A program made the translations under genes and the position numbers. Under the pieces are notes generated by a model. The model was not told where the DNA came from and did no database searches. It worked only from the letters and a program-made list of their open reading frames with translations. Positions 46,858 through 55,517 of a stretch of 64,000 nt of DNA are shown one piece after another; the first letter of the stretch is position 1, and each line of letters opens with the position of its first letter. Origin of the DNA: an uncultured Prevotellaceae bacterium (GTDB lineage: Bacteria > Bacteroidota > Bacteroidia > Bacteroidales > Muribaculaceae); NCBI GenBank assembly GCA_900318865.1, contig ONMF01000004.1, positions 170,635 through 234,634 of the forward strand, read 5' to 3'.

Positions 46858-47979
46858 CTAATTCATTTCATCTAATAGATCTTTAACCTCTTGTAGAACA
46901 TTATCTATCAAATACGGAAGAGCCTTCTTTTGGTTAAATCTTCCCATTAGGAAGCATTTTTCTTTATCCTCAATCAACTGTTGTAAACATTGAGATATCT
47001 TTTCCACATCATCGCACTTACATAAATACCCACCTTTCCCTTCTTCTATAAGATCAACTATTCCCCCCACTTCAGATGCTATGATAGGAAGACCTCTATA
47101 CATTGATTCAATTATAGCTAATGGCAATCCTTCCCGTTTGGATGGATGTATATAAACCATGCTGTCACACATTATTCCAGCTAAATCTCTTCGATATCCA
47201 AGAAAATGGACATTGTCAGCAATGCCTAATTGATTAGCCATTTTTTCGAGTAAGGACCGAGTTGTGCCTTTTCCACACAGCAAATAATGAATTGTTGGGT
47301 TCTGAATGCGATGCATTGCCTTAAGAACCACTTTATGGTTCTTATTCTTGTTCAATTCACCAACAGAGAGCAATATTATAGAATCTTTGTTAATGCCTAA
47401 TTGTTCTTTAATAGCACCTTTAGTGGTTGCTACATTCAAGCGCTTCGTATCCACTCCTATTCCATGAATATACCTTGCCGTTACTGTTCCAAATGACTTG
47501 GCCACTTTGTAGTCTTGTGTGTTAATGGTCGCAATTGTATCCGTGATAGATGAAGCGAGACGCTCAACGGGATAAAAAAGAATCCAATTCAGCAAAGGCG
47601 CTCCTTTATAAAAATGAAAGCCATGAACCATATATAGAACTTTTGTTCCACTTTTGCGTGCTTTTTGTGCAGCAATTCGAGTCATTATTCCCATCACAGG
47701 TTCATTGGTCCATATGATATCATAATAAGTGTTGGCAAGAATACACTTTAAATCTTTAAGACCCTTATAATTAGAAATACGCAATGGACTTCGTTCTAAT
47801 CTCACCACATATAATTGTCCGATATATCCATTTAACATTTGGCGTACTTCCTCAATTATTCCGCCAGGTGCCGAACAAGCTACATCAATTTTATAACCAT
47901 TTTTAGATAAAAATTTGACATGTGGCACAAGAAACTGGCTCATCATCAAATCGGTTGATGTTATCAGTAATTTTTTCAT
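46858..47979 (-). CDS. Glycosyltransferase family 4
   Basis: 373 residues, GT-B fold. N-terminal acceptor domain (MKKLLITSTDLMMSQFLVPH), linker, and C-terminal donor domain with LLSVGELNKNKNHKVVLKAM, LCGKGTTRSLLEKMA, VHFLGYRRD and the nucleotide-sugar signature HPSKREGLPLAIIESMYRG (about 275-295). A retaining sugar transferase acting on a lipid-linked oligosaccharide at the cytosolic face; the exact sugar is not readable. Last gene of the capsule operon. The upstream transketolase stop and this start share position 47979. AT-rich compared with the backbone. Confidence 0.9.
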   Translation of the reverse strand: MKKLLITSTDLMMSQFLVPHVKFLSKNGYKIDVACSAPGGIIEEVRQMLNGYIGQLYVVRLERSPLRISNYKGLKDLKCILANTYYDIIWTNEPVMGIMTRIAAQKARKSGTKVLYMVHGFHFYKGAPLLNWILFYPVERLASSITDTIATINTQDYKVAKSFGTVTARYIHGIGVDTKRLNVATTKGAIKEQLGINKDSIILLSVGELNKNKNHKVVLKAMHRIQNPTIHYLLCGKGTTRSLLEKMANQLGIADNVHFLGYRRDLAGIMCDSMVYIHPSKREGLPLAIIESMYRGLPIIASEVGGIVDLIEEGKGGYLCKCDDVEKISQCLQQLIEDKEKCFLMGRFNQKKALPYLIDNVLQEVKDLLDEMN

Positions 47980-48914
47980 TACATCAAAGTGTCTGCTATT
48001 CTTTGTGATATAGACTTCGCTGAAAGTCCAAACTGATTGCGCAAATATTTTTGCGACCCGACAATATGGCAGTATTGGTCGTTGATTCCAATACGAATCA
48101 GCCGAGTTGGCAAACCGCTTTCACTAGTCACTTCTGCCACTGCGCTGCCAAATCCACCCACGACATTGTGTTCCTCCACGGTAAAAACCCAATCATACTT
48201 TTGACAACACTTCAGGATGCATTCTTTATCAATAGGTTTAACCGTCGGGAAACTAAACTGTTCCGTCCCTATCCCGAATTTTGAGGAAAGTATGGTTGTT
48301 GCTTCGCAAACTTCGCCCAGGATAGCACCGGTTGACAGGATTGCCGTTTTTTTGTCATGTAAGTCTGTGGTATCTGCAATTTTGATAGCTTTCCCGATTT
48401 TGAAATCGTCAATTACATGGTGAACACGCATCTCGCCACCGCGGCCAAGTCTCAAATATACCGTGCCCGGCCAAGCCGTGGCCGCTCTTGTTGCAGCTGC
48501 GGCCTCTACGAGATCTCCTGGGCACAAAACCGCCACATCTGGCAATGCACGCATGACCGCTATGTCCTCTGTTGCCTGATGTGTCATGCCCAATGCGCCA
48601 TAAGTGAAACCACCTCCCACACTGACTATTTTTACATTCAAGCGATGATAGGCACAATCGTTCCTAATTTGCTCAAGGCATCGTAATGTGGGAAAATTTG
48701 CGATTGAATAAACAAACACTGTTTTCCCAAGCGATGCCATTCCTGCTGCTATACCAGCCATATTCTGCTCTGCAATCCCTACATTGGTAAACTGATTGGG
48801 GCATTGTTCGTAAAAAGGTTTCAGTACACCAAAGCCTAAGTCTCCAGTCAATAATTCGACATTGGGATTCTGCTTTGCGATGTCTATCAGTGTTTTAACA
48901 AAAGAGTCTCTCAT
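47979..48914 (-). CDS. Transketolase C-terminal subunit (split transketolase)
   Basis: 311 residues. Pyrimidine-binding and C-terminal domains of a TPP enzyme: TGDLGFGVLKPF, VGIAEQNMAGIAAGMASLGK with the Glu that activates TPP (about 50), FPTLRCLEQIRNDCAYH, VSVGGGFTYGALGMTHQATE, and a C-terminal domain with VFTVEEHNVVGGFGSAVAE. It needs the N-terminal partner encoded just upstream (4-base overlap). In this setting it most likely makes or rearranges a ketose for an unusual capsule sugar, since the primary-metabolism enzyme is normally a single chain. Inference. Confidence 0.9.
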   Translation of the reverse strand: MRDSFVKTLIDIAKQNPNVELLTGDLGFGVLKPFYEQCPNQFTNVGIAEQNMAGIAAGMASLGKTVFVYSIANFPTLRCLEQIRNDCAYHRLNVKIVSVGGGFTYGALGMTHQATEDIAVMRALPDVAVLCPGDLVEAAAATRAATAWPGTVYLRLGRGGEMRVHHVIDDFKIGKAIKIADTTDLHDKKTAILSTGAILGEVCEATTILSSKFGIGTEQFSFPTVKPIDKECILKCCQKYDWVFTVEEHNVVGGFGSAVAEVTSESGLPTRLIRIGINDQYCHIVGSQKYLRNQFGLSAKSISQRIADTLM

Positions 48915-49870
48915 AAATCTGTATCATTTAGTTTGAATGATGAAGGTTTCCAAGTTGCCGAGGTGGTGTGGTCGTTATAGATGTCAGCATCAGGCGGTAT
49001 CGTTGGATATGCGACACCTGCCGGTGTGTATGGATCTTCTACTGAATCAGGCTTGATGCGATGCAATTCTGCCACGGCGGCATCATATTCCCACCCCTCA
49101 TGCGGAAAACGATAATGCCACAAAATATCGTTCTGCATGAAAGGAATTCCATATCCCTTCAGCGTATCGGCGATTATCATTGTTGGGGCAGGTTTATCAC
49201 CATGTTGCGAAAGCGCTTCTGCTAGTTGACGGTGATTGTTCCCATCAACCCTAGTCACATTCCAGCCAAAGGATTTCCATTTGTCGGTCAATGGATCCAA
49301 TGAGATGGTCTTTTCGCAAAAATCCATACTTTGCATTTTGTTATAATCCACAATAGCAATAAGATTGCTCAAATGAAATTGGTTGGCAAACATGGCTGCT
49401 TCCCAAACACTTCCCTCGTCACATTCACCATCGCCGAGCACTGCATAGGTTTTAAATGTCTTTCCCGACTTGGCAGCTGCATAAGCAATTCCTGTTGCTA
49501 CGGACAATCCATGGCCCAAAGAACCTGTTGAGAAATCAACACCGGGTACATGATGAGATACATGTCCTGAAAGTCGACTGCCATCTTGATAGTGCGTTTT
49601 CAATTCTTGCACATCAAAGAATCCACATTCGGCCAAGGCGGCATAAATCGCGGCACCTGCATGGCCTTTGCTCAGAATCATCCTGTCGCGGTTATCCCAT
49701 AGCGGGTCATTAACCCGGTAATGCATTATTTGTGCGTACAGCACAGCGATAATGTCGGCCACCGACAAAACAGATGCGATGTGGGATCCCTTGGATAAAT
49801 GGGTCATTTCAACGGAGTGGCGTCTAATCAACCATGCGAGGTCTTTACTGGATATCTTTTTTTGTTCCAT
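48911..49870 (-). CDS. Transketolase N-terminal subunit (split transketolase)
   Basis: 319 residues. TPP-diphosphate-binding domain: SVEMTHLSKGSHIASVLSVA, SKGHAGAAIYAALAECGFFD, TGSLGHGLSVATGIAYAAAK, and the TPP motif GDGECDEGSVWEAAMFANQF continuing to VDYN (about 145-177). The end (LKGYGIPFMQNDILWHYRFP) is typical. Its stop overlaps the start of the C-terminal subunit, giving a two-chain enzyme. The pair sits between glycosyltransferases and is AT-rich like them, so it belongs to the capsule pathway and not to central metabolism. Confidence 0.9.
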   Translation of the reverse strand: MEQKKISSKDLAWLIRRHSVEMTHLSKGSHIASVLSVADIIAVLYAQIMHYRVNDPLWDNRDRMILSKGHAGAAIYAALAECGFFDVQELKTHYQDGSRLSGHVSHHVPGVDFSTGSLGHGLSVATGIAYAAAKSGKTFKTYAVLGDGECDEGSVWEAAMFANQFHLSNLIAIVDYNKMQSMDFCEKTISLDPLTDKWKSFGWNVTRVDGNNHRQLAEALSQHGDKPAPTMIIADTLKGYGIPFMQNDILWHYRFPHEGWEYDAAVAELHRIKPDSVEDPYTPAGVAYPTIPPDADIYNDHTTSATWKPSSFKLNDTDL

Positions 49871-49883
49871 ATAACAATGTTGA

Positions 49884-50699
49884 TTATTTTTGTATTAATA
49901 GTGCACTGTCAAATCGTTTGTGATATAATTCTATGAAAGTGTTCGGTGTCAATGCCGCAAAAATGGGTTTAAACGCAAACACATATAAATAAACAGGAAA
50001 GTGCAAAAGCTTATAGCCTTTGAGTTTTGTTATTACCTCATAGCAACGGCTCTTAAACGTCCGTCGTTTCATGGCCTCTGAGTCTTCACGCACATGGTAT
50101 AGCGGCAATTGCAAGTTATACCCTTTTAGACCTAACGAAAAAAAACGGAACCACATGTCATAATCTTGAGCACGTTCTGTGCGTTTGGATACAGTATAAC
50201 CGTTCACTTTATCATAAGCACTCTTGCGCATCATGATTGTGGCGTGATAAAACGGAGAACGGTTAAGCATGTCACTGGGCTCCGGACAAGGCTTTGCATA
50301 ACGCGGAGGGAAATCCCCGTCTTCATTAAAAGGTAACATGGCCGTTCCCACAACATCGAATTCAGGATGAGCATCCAAAAAATCAACTTGCTTTTCCAGT
50401 CTGGTCGGTAGAGAAGTGTCATCTGCATCCATACGCGCTACATACTCACCTTGAGCAACCTCGAGGCATTTGTTCAGTGAAAAAGATAATTTGGAGTTCA
50501 CTTCGTTGCGCAAAATCACAAAACGGTTCGGGTGCATTTTTTTATAATCGAGCAATATGTTGTAAGAATTATCCTGTGAGCAGTCATCACAAATAATAAA
50601 CTCCCAGTCGTTGAAAGTTTGTTCAAGTATGGAATCTACACTCGCTTTCAGTGTTTTTTCGGCATTGTAGGTTGCCATTATGATAGAAACTTGTGGCAT
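49884..50699 (-). CDS. Glycosyltransferase family 2
   Basis: 271 residues, GT-A fold. Starts MPQVSIIMATYNAEKTLKAS, then ICDDCSQDNSYNILLDYKK, the metal-binding EYVARMDADDTSLPTRLEKQ (DXD type, about 90-105), VVGTAMLPFNEDGD and the acceptor-side RAQDYDMWFRFFSLGLKG. Inverting transferase using a nucleotide sugar, cytosolic or membrane-associated. 13 bases separate it from the transketolase N-subunit gene. Confidence 0.92.
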   Translation of the reverse strand: MPQVSIIMATYNAEKTLKASVDSILEQTFNDWEFIICDDCSQDNSYNILLDYKKMHPNRFVILRNEVNSKLSFSLNKCLEVAQGEYVARMDADDTSLPTRLEKQVDFLDAHPEFDVVGTAMLPFNEDGDFPPRYAKPCPEPSDMLNRSPFYHATIMMRKSAYDKVNGYTVSKRTERAQDYDMWFRFFSLGLKGYNLQLPLYHVREDSEAMKRRTFKSRCYEVITKLKGYKLLHFPVYLYVFAFKPIFAALTPNTFIELYHKRFDSALLIQK

Positions 50700-50716
50700 T
50701 GTGTTTGATTTGGTTA

Positions 50717-51622
50717 TTAATCTTGCTGTTTTAGGAAGTTATGCAATTTTAGCACTATATCCCTGTGCTTCACATCGAATTTTCGGGCAAACAGATAAGG
50801 GCTGTCCATTAATGTGTCGAAGTCTGTATCTTCAGCACCCCAGGTGTAAGGGCGGCCTCGTTGCCAGTCAATGTAGCGCATGGAGCCGTTACGTAATGAG
50901 TTCACATCAAACAGTCTGTCCTTGAACGGTGAGTTCAAGGCCAATGTGTGTAGCCATAATTCGCTTGGACATAAAGTTTTTTTAAACATCTTTTTTATGA
51001 GAGATTCTTTTTCTGTCAGATACGTGGCAAACTCATGAGTGATGGATGCCCAATCCCAACCATTATAAATTTTTCCGTCAAAATGTTTTATGCGATTCAC
51101 TCCCAATGGTCGCTGGCAGAGCGCCAAAACTGTCGACAACGCTTTAATAGCCTTGAATCGGTGATAATAGGGTGTGTCAATCAACCACCAATAAAAACGC
51201 ACCCTTTTATTGCAGTACCAAAACTCTCGAGGCACAATGCCAATGAATTCTTTGTTTTGTTTGTCGCAAAAATCATGTATATGTTTTTGGGACTTGATAG
51301 GCAGGCATGTCCCTGAGAAGAAATGAAAATAAGTGTAGTGAAAATCTGAGTCTTTCTCATTGTCCATGGCGGCTTTTATCATGTTGAGCATCACCTGAAC
51401 TTGTGAAAACTCCGCCCAATATACTTTTTGTGGAGGCATGATGTGCAAGCCGCTCTGCTTCATCGATTGTTTCAAATTGTCAAAGAGCCAAGGAGGAATG
51501 GCCTGCTTGCTATCAATTGTGAGATAAATGTCGTTTTGTGGATGGTCGAGCAAATCAAATTGCAACTGAAGTATCTCCCAATTGTTATAAGCTACCACAA
51601 GGTAAGCATGTTTTGTTTTCAT
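50717..51622 (-). CDS. Core-2/I-branching-type N-acetylglucosaminyltransferase (GT14-like)
   Basis: 301 residues from ATG 51622 (MKTKHAYLVVAYNNWEILQL). Resembles the beta-1,6-N-acetylglucosaminyltransferase family (GT14): DIYLTIDSKQ, a conserved SQVQVMLNMIKAAM, FHFFSGTCLPIKSQKHIHDF, GWDWASITHEFATYL, and CPSELWLHTLALNSPFKDRL. It has no membrane anchor, unlike the eukaryotic enzymes. It probably adds a branch GlcNAc or related sugar to the capsule repeat. The upstream ATG at 51643 would add seven residues without support. Confidence 0.85.
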   Translation of the reverse strand: MKTKHAYLVVAYNNWEILQLQFDLLDHPQNDIYLTIDSKQAIPPWLFDNLKQSMKQSGLHIMPPQKVYWAEFSQVQVMLNMIKAAMDNEKDSDFHYTYFHFFSGTCLPIKSQKHIHDFCDKQNKEFIGIVPREFWYCNKRVRFYWWLIDTPYYHRFKAIKALSTVLALCQRPLGVNRIKHFDGKIYNGWDWASITHEFATYLTEKESLIKKMFKKTLCPSELWLHTLALNSPFKDRLFDVNSLRNGSMRYIDWQRGRPYTWGAEDTDFDTLMDSPYLFARKFDVKHRDIVLKLHNFLKQQD

Positions 51623-51643
51623 AATTTGGCGCTTTAAGTGCAA

Positions 51644-52750
51644 TCAAGGAGTATTTTCAATGAGGCCGGTAATCTCGCTGATGTAATACGAATTCTGCAT
51701 CTGCAGATAATAGAAGGCAAAGTACATCAGTACGCATATCGCAGTCATTGTGTACGACATGGGGCGTGAAAAACATTTTAACAAGAAGGGCAGCAGAATG
51801 ATATTGTATAACTCAAAATATATGGGCAAGCGGCCAATCATGATACCGCTCGAGAACATTCCTACCAAGTACAGGCATCCTGCCACAAATGACATCAAAA
51901 CGCAATGATGGATAAATGGAGTTCCGTATTCAATAAGCACTTTGCGTCTTGCCAAAGCAATAATTGACGGGGTGAAAGCAACCAGCACGCGCAGGGGATG
52001 AACCCCGTCATCGTCTTCAAAAGCGCTGAAATCCATTGTGTATCCCGTACTGGTTTCGGACAGGATATCGTCCATTGTGCTAAATACAGGGTTCATAAAG
52101 ATGATGATTAATATAATACCCACAGATATTAGCATCATGCGTGGGCCAAATGGCTTGGTGTGGGTGAGAAAGCAGAACGGCAATAGGATGATGACAGTAA
52201 GATGGACATAAGATAGCAGTACAATCAGCAAGGCGTAGATCCACCGTTTGTTGTCGACAATCAGAAGCCAACTCATTCCGAATAAAATGGCAGCTGGCAA
52301 AAACTGGCGGATGCCATTGAATAACCACATGAAATTCAAGGATACAATAAAAAAATACGCACTGAGGAAAAATGAAACCGAATGCTGACGGACAACAGTC
52401 ATAACCGAAATTCCACTCACAATGGCAATGAACATGAGCCACAAATGGTAATTGGCCGACACATACGAGCGAAAAAAGATGCCCAGAGCGGAAAAACCGG
52501 GACCTTTTGGGTGACTGGCGAAGTATTGTGGCAAAACGTCAAAATCAGGATAGTTCTCGAATGCGTAAATGTATTCGGCGGTGTCGGCAACTCCAGTGCG
52601 TACTCCAGCCCAAAAAATGATGTAGCCAAACGTGAGGACGGCGAAAAACCAGTTCACCTTTCCCTTTTCAGGTGCGGGCCCACTGAAAAAAGCTGCGTAT
52701 ACTACAGCTGTCAGTGCGACCCAAGCTATCATGGAATTGTATAACGGCAT
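51644..52750 (-). CDS. EpsG-like polysaccharide polymerase
   Basis: 368 residues from ATG 52750 (MPLYNSMIAWVALTAVVYAA), which avoids overlap with the aldo/keto reductase gene; the reading frame is open further upstream. About 10-11 membrane helices. EpsG-family pattern: FGYIIFWAGVRTGVADTAEY with a conserved Arg/Asp-Thr region at about 40-60, and a long outer loop (residues about 60-100). It probably joins capsule repeat units on the periplasmic side (Wzy role), working with the flippase at 62311-63867. No other polymerase is present in the operon, which supports the call. Confidence 0.82.
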   Translation of the reverse strand: MPLYNSMIAWVALTAVVYAAFFSGPAPEKGKVNWFFAVLTFGYIIFWAGVRTGVADTAEYIYAFENYPDFDVLPQYFASHPKGPGFSALGIFFRSYVSANYHLWLMFIAIVSGISVMTVVRQHSVSFFLSAYFFIVSLNFMWLFNGIRQFLPAAILFGMSWLLIVDNKRWIYALLIVLLSYVHLTVIILLPFCFLTHTKPFGPRMMLISVGIILIIIFMNPVFSTMDDILSETSTGYTMDFSAFEDDDGVHPLRVLVAFTPSIIALARRKVLIEYGTPFIHHCVLMSFVAGCLYLVGMFSSGIMIGRLPIYFELYNIILLPFLLKCFSRPMSYTMTAICVLMYFAFYYLQMQNSYYISEITGLIENTP

Positions 52751-52757
52751 ACGCTTT

Positions 52758-53693
52758 TTAGGCCGACACTTCATCGAGCCTCTGTATTTCGTCAGGTGAT
52801 AACCGCCAATCCATCGCCTCAAGGCTGCCTTTAATCTGCGAGGGACACTTGGCGCCAACCAGCACAACAGAACCTTTAATTTGCTGCAGGATGAAGCGCA
52901 CGGCCACTGCAGCAAGCTGAACCTGATGTTTGCGTGCTATGGGGCGCATTGCATCCACGATGTGCAGGTTCTTAATGAGTTTTTCGCCGTGAAAATTCAC
53001 ATACACTTTGCGCGAGCGACGGTCATCGGCCCCGAAACTTGAATCCTGGGTATACTTTCCAGTGAGTATACCTTGTCCTAAGCTTCCCCATGTCATGGGC
53101 GTGAGCGATAATTTTTCGGTCAGTTCAAGCAAGTCATTTTCATTTTTTCGACAAGCCAATGAGAACTCATCTTGGACACTTGCAAAACTACCTGCGAACG
53201 GCAAGAATTCACCAATGTCTTTTTTTTGGATGTTAGACAATCCGTAAGCTCGAATCTTACCTTGGTTCTTGAAGCGCTCGAGCGTCTCAACCACCACTTC
53301 AATGGGGGTGGCATCACGATAATGCACTTGGTAAAGGTCAATATAATCAGTACCAAGCCGCTTCAGGCTGTTGTGCAATGCAGTCTCTATCCATTGTGGA
53401 CTGTTATCATAGAATGTTTTGCCATTTCCTGCGCGCACGCCAAATTTTGTAGCAATCACCACCTTGTTTCTCTCGCTGCCGAGTGCCTTGCCCAATGTGC
53501 GTTCCGACGTCCCCAATCCGTAGGTGTCGGCTGTGTCGAAAAAGTTGATGCCATTGTCAATGGCTGCATGCACAGCGTCAATCAATTCTTGTTCTTGCAC
53601 TATGCCCCAGCCATATTGGCCCATAGGACAGCCTCCCATGCACAGACGTGACACCTCAATATCGGTATTGAAAAGTTTTAATCTTTCCATCAT
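52758..53693 (-). CDS. Aldo/keto reductase
   Basis: 311 residues, TIM-barrel NADPH-dependent reductase. Motifs: SRLCMGGCPMGQYGWG, FFDTADTYGLGTSERTLGKA (catalytic Asp/Tyr), KVVIATKFGVRAGNG (Lys), YIDLYQVHYRD (His of the tetrad), and the coenzyme loop GSVVLVGAKCPSQIKGSLEA. Start MMERLKLF (ATG 53693 or 53690). In a capsule operon it could reduce a keto-sugar or ketose intermediate, perhaps after the transketolase pair, but no substrate can be read from sequence. Confidence 0.88.
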   Translation of the reverse strand: MMERLKLFNTDIEVSRLCMGGCPMGQYGWGIVQEQELIDAVHAAIDNGINFFDTADTYGLGTSERTLGKALGSERNKVVIATKFGVRAGNGKTFYDNSPQWIETALHNSLKRLGTDYIDLYQVHYRDATPIEVVVETLERFKNQGKIRAYGLSNIQKKDIGEFLPFAGSFASVQDEFSLACRKNENDLLELTEKLSLTPMTWGSLGQGILTGKYTQDSSFGADDRRSRKVYVNFHGEKLIKNLHIVDAMRPIARKHQVQLAAVAVRFILQQIKGSVVLVGAKCPSQIKGSLEAMDWRLSPDEIQRLDEVSA

Positions 53694-53702
53694 TAGTTGA
53701 TT

Positions 53703-54353
53703 TTATTGATGTTCTTTTTTCACAATATAACCATAAGCTTTGTTCGCCACTGCTTTTAAAGTGGCAAATAAAATGCGGGCATCGGTTGTCGGCGACACCT
53801 CATGGGCATATTTTATTCTTAACTCATTTTTTCGCTTGAGTATTATTTTCTCATACGTCTCATCGACATTGTCACTGCCAACTATTTCATCAAGATTAAT
53901 GAATTCTATAGAGCTGAAATCGGTAATCCCGGGCCGTACTTTTAGAATGTCGAGTTCTTGTTCCTCGTATCGCTCAACGTATTGAAGCAACTCCGGTCGA
54001 GGTCCCACAAAACTCATTGTTCCCGCGATGATGTTAAACAACTGAGGCAGTTCGTCCAGTTTGGTCTTTCGTAAGAAGTTGCCCACTCGGGTGATGCGGG
54101 GATCGTGCAGAGCCGTGGTGCCTCCTCCAATTTTATCGGCATCTTTTATCATCGTTCGGAACTTGATGATTCTGAATGGTTTGTTGTGATATCCACCTCG
54201 GAGTGGCCGGTAAAAAATGGGGAATCCGGTATCAGCAAGAATGGCTACTGAAATTGTAAGGTAGACTGGAATCAGCATTATCGAGCCAATTAATGATACC
54301 AGCAGTCCGATGATACGTTTGGTGTATCGATTATAGATGCTATTAAATTTCAT
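53703..54353 (-). CDS. Undecaprenyl-phosphate sugar phosphotransferase (PglC-like)
   Basis: 216 residues of the bacterial sugar transferase family. One N-terminal re-entrant membrane segment (about 13-38, IIGLLVSLIGSIMLIPVYLT), then GFPIFYRPLRGGYHNKPFRI, KFRTMIKDAD, TRVGNFLRKTKLDELPQLFN and GTMSFVGPRPELLQYV. It transfers a sugar-1-phosphate to undecaprenyl phosphate, the first step of repeat-unit assembly. It has no WcaJ-type N-terminal domain, so it is a minimal monotopic form. Nine bases from the aldo/keto reductase gene. Confidence 0.93.
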   Translation of the reverse strand: MKFNSIYNRYTKRIIGLLVSLIGSIMLIPVYLTISVAILADTGFPIFYRPLRGGYHNKPFRIIKFRTMIKDADKIGGGTTALHDPRITRVGNFLRKTKLDELPQLFNIIAGTMSFVGPRPELLQYVERYEEQELDILKVRPGITDFSSIEFINLDEIVGSDNVDETYEKIILKRKNELRIKYAHEVSPTTDARILFATLKAVANKAYGYIVKKEHQ

Positions 54354-54386
54354 GTCAAATCAGTTTGGGAAGAAAACCGGAGAATT

Positions 54387-55517
54387 TTAATCGTAGTCGT
54401 GCTGATGCAGGATGGTGTCTATTACCTCGTGATGGGCCTCGCAGCGAAGCAGGTTGTGGACGATATTGGCGCGGTGTCTATTAAGATACAAACGAGTCAT
54501 AATGTTGCCCATGCGACGGTTCATGGCCACCAGCAGTCGCGGCCAGCCAAACAGCAACGGCAGATTGAGTGATTCTTGGCTCCGACAAAAGTCGAGCCAT
54601 TGCTTCTCCACGAAAGTGTCGTCGGTCACTTGTGCGGTGCGTTCGGCCAGAGTATGCCGCCACATCTCGTCGACATCGGGCTGAAGGAATTGAAGGCCAC
54701 TGGGTGTCATGGTCATCATTTGATAACTCACCTGTGCTTGGGGGCCTGTTTCCATTTCTATCGTGATGGCCATGCCGGTGTTCCATCCGTCGTCGCCTTT
54801 GCGGTATCCGAAAAGGGTGTTGCCTTGGCCATAGACGATGGTGTTGCCGCCGTAGTGCTCGATGGTTCCCACACAATGGCTGTGTTGGCACAACACCACA
54901 TCGGCTCCGCAGTCGGCCATTTTCCTGCATTTTCGTTGCAGAAGCGGGCTGGGATAGGGATGATACTCGATACCTCCATGATAAAGGACAATGAGCAAAT
55001 CAACCTGCGCACGCAGTGCTCGCAAGGCATCAAAGTCGGTGTACACGTCGAGCCAGTTGGCACCTGCGCGTTGGCGGGTGGCAAAGTTGAACTCATGCTC
55101 GGCAAATGCAATGATTCCCACTTTCTGGCCGGCCACTTCAAGTACCAATGGCTGTTGCGCGTCGGCCAGCGACGGTCCGGCACCCACGGTGCTGATGTCT
55201 GCATCGTGGCATGCCTGCAGGGTGCTGAGGACACCCTGCGTGCCGCAGTCGCGGATGTGGTTGTTGGCCAGCGACAATACTCTCACTCCGGCATCTCTCA
55301 ATGCCTTGATGCATTGCACAGGGGCATGCAGCACGGGTCCGGCTTTGTCGATAGGGTGTGGTGTGTCGGTGAGGGCGCATTCCAGATTGGCAACCACCAG
55401 ATCGCTGCTCTGTAATGCCGGCAGCAAGTCACCAAAAAGTCCCTGTACATCGGCTGTTTGGAAACGTTCCTGTGTGTCGACCGTCGGGCAAACGTCGCCC
55501 AAAATGGTTATTTTCAT
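54387..55517 (-). CDS. CapA-family protein (PGA_cap metallophosphatase-like)
   Basis: 376 residues from ATG 55517 (MKITILGDVCPTVDTQ); the extension to 55550 is not supported. The calcineurin-like PGA_cap domain runs from about 2 to 260: GDVCPT, ADLxVANLECALTDTPHPID, VLSLANNHIRDCGTQGVLST, VGIIAFAEHEFN, and CQHSHCVGTIEHYGGN with conserved His. CapA relatives act in poly-gamma-glutamate capsule formation, but many Bacteroidota copies lie in polysaccharide loci with unknown function. Here it is coupled by ATGA to the GT4 gene. GC-rich like the backbone, unlike the flanking AT-rich genes. Confidence 0.87.
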   Translation of the reverse strand: MKITILGDVCPTVDTQERFQTADVQGLFGDLLPALQSSDLVVANLECALTDTPHPIDKAGPVLHAPVQCIKALRDAGVRVLSLANNHIRDCGTQGVLSTLQACHDADISTVGAGPSLADAQQPLVLEVAGQKVGIIAFAEHEFNFATRQRAGANWLDVYTDFDALRALRAQVDLLIVLYHGGIEYHPYPSPLLQRKCRKMADCGADVVLCQHSHCVGTIEHYGGNTIVYGQGNTLFGYRKGDDGWNTGMAITIEMETGPQAQVSYQMMTMTPSGLQFLQPDVDEMWRHTLAERTAQVTDDTFVEKQWLDFCRSQESLNLPLLFGWPRLLVAMNRRMGNIMTRLYLNRHRANIVHNLLRCEAHHEVIDTILHQHDYD

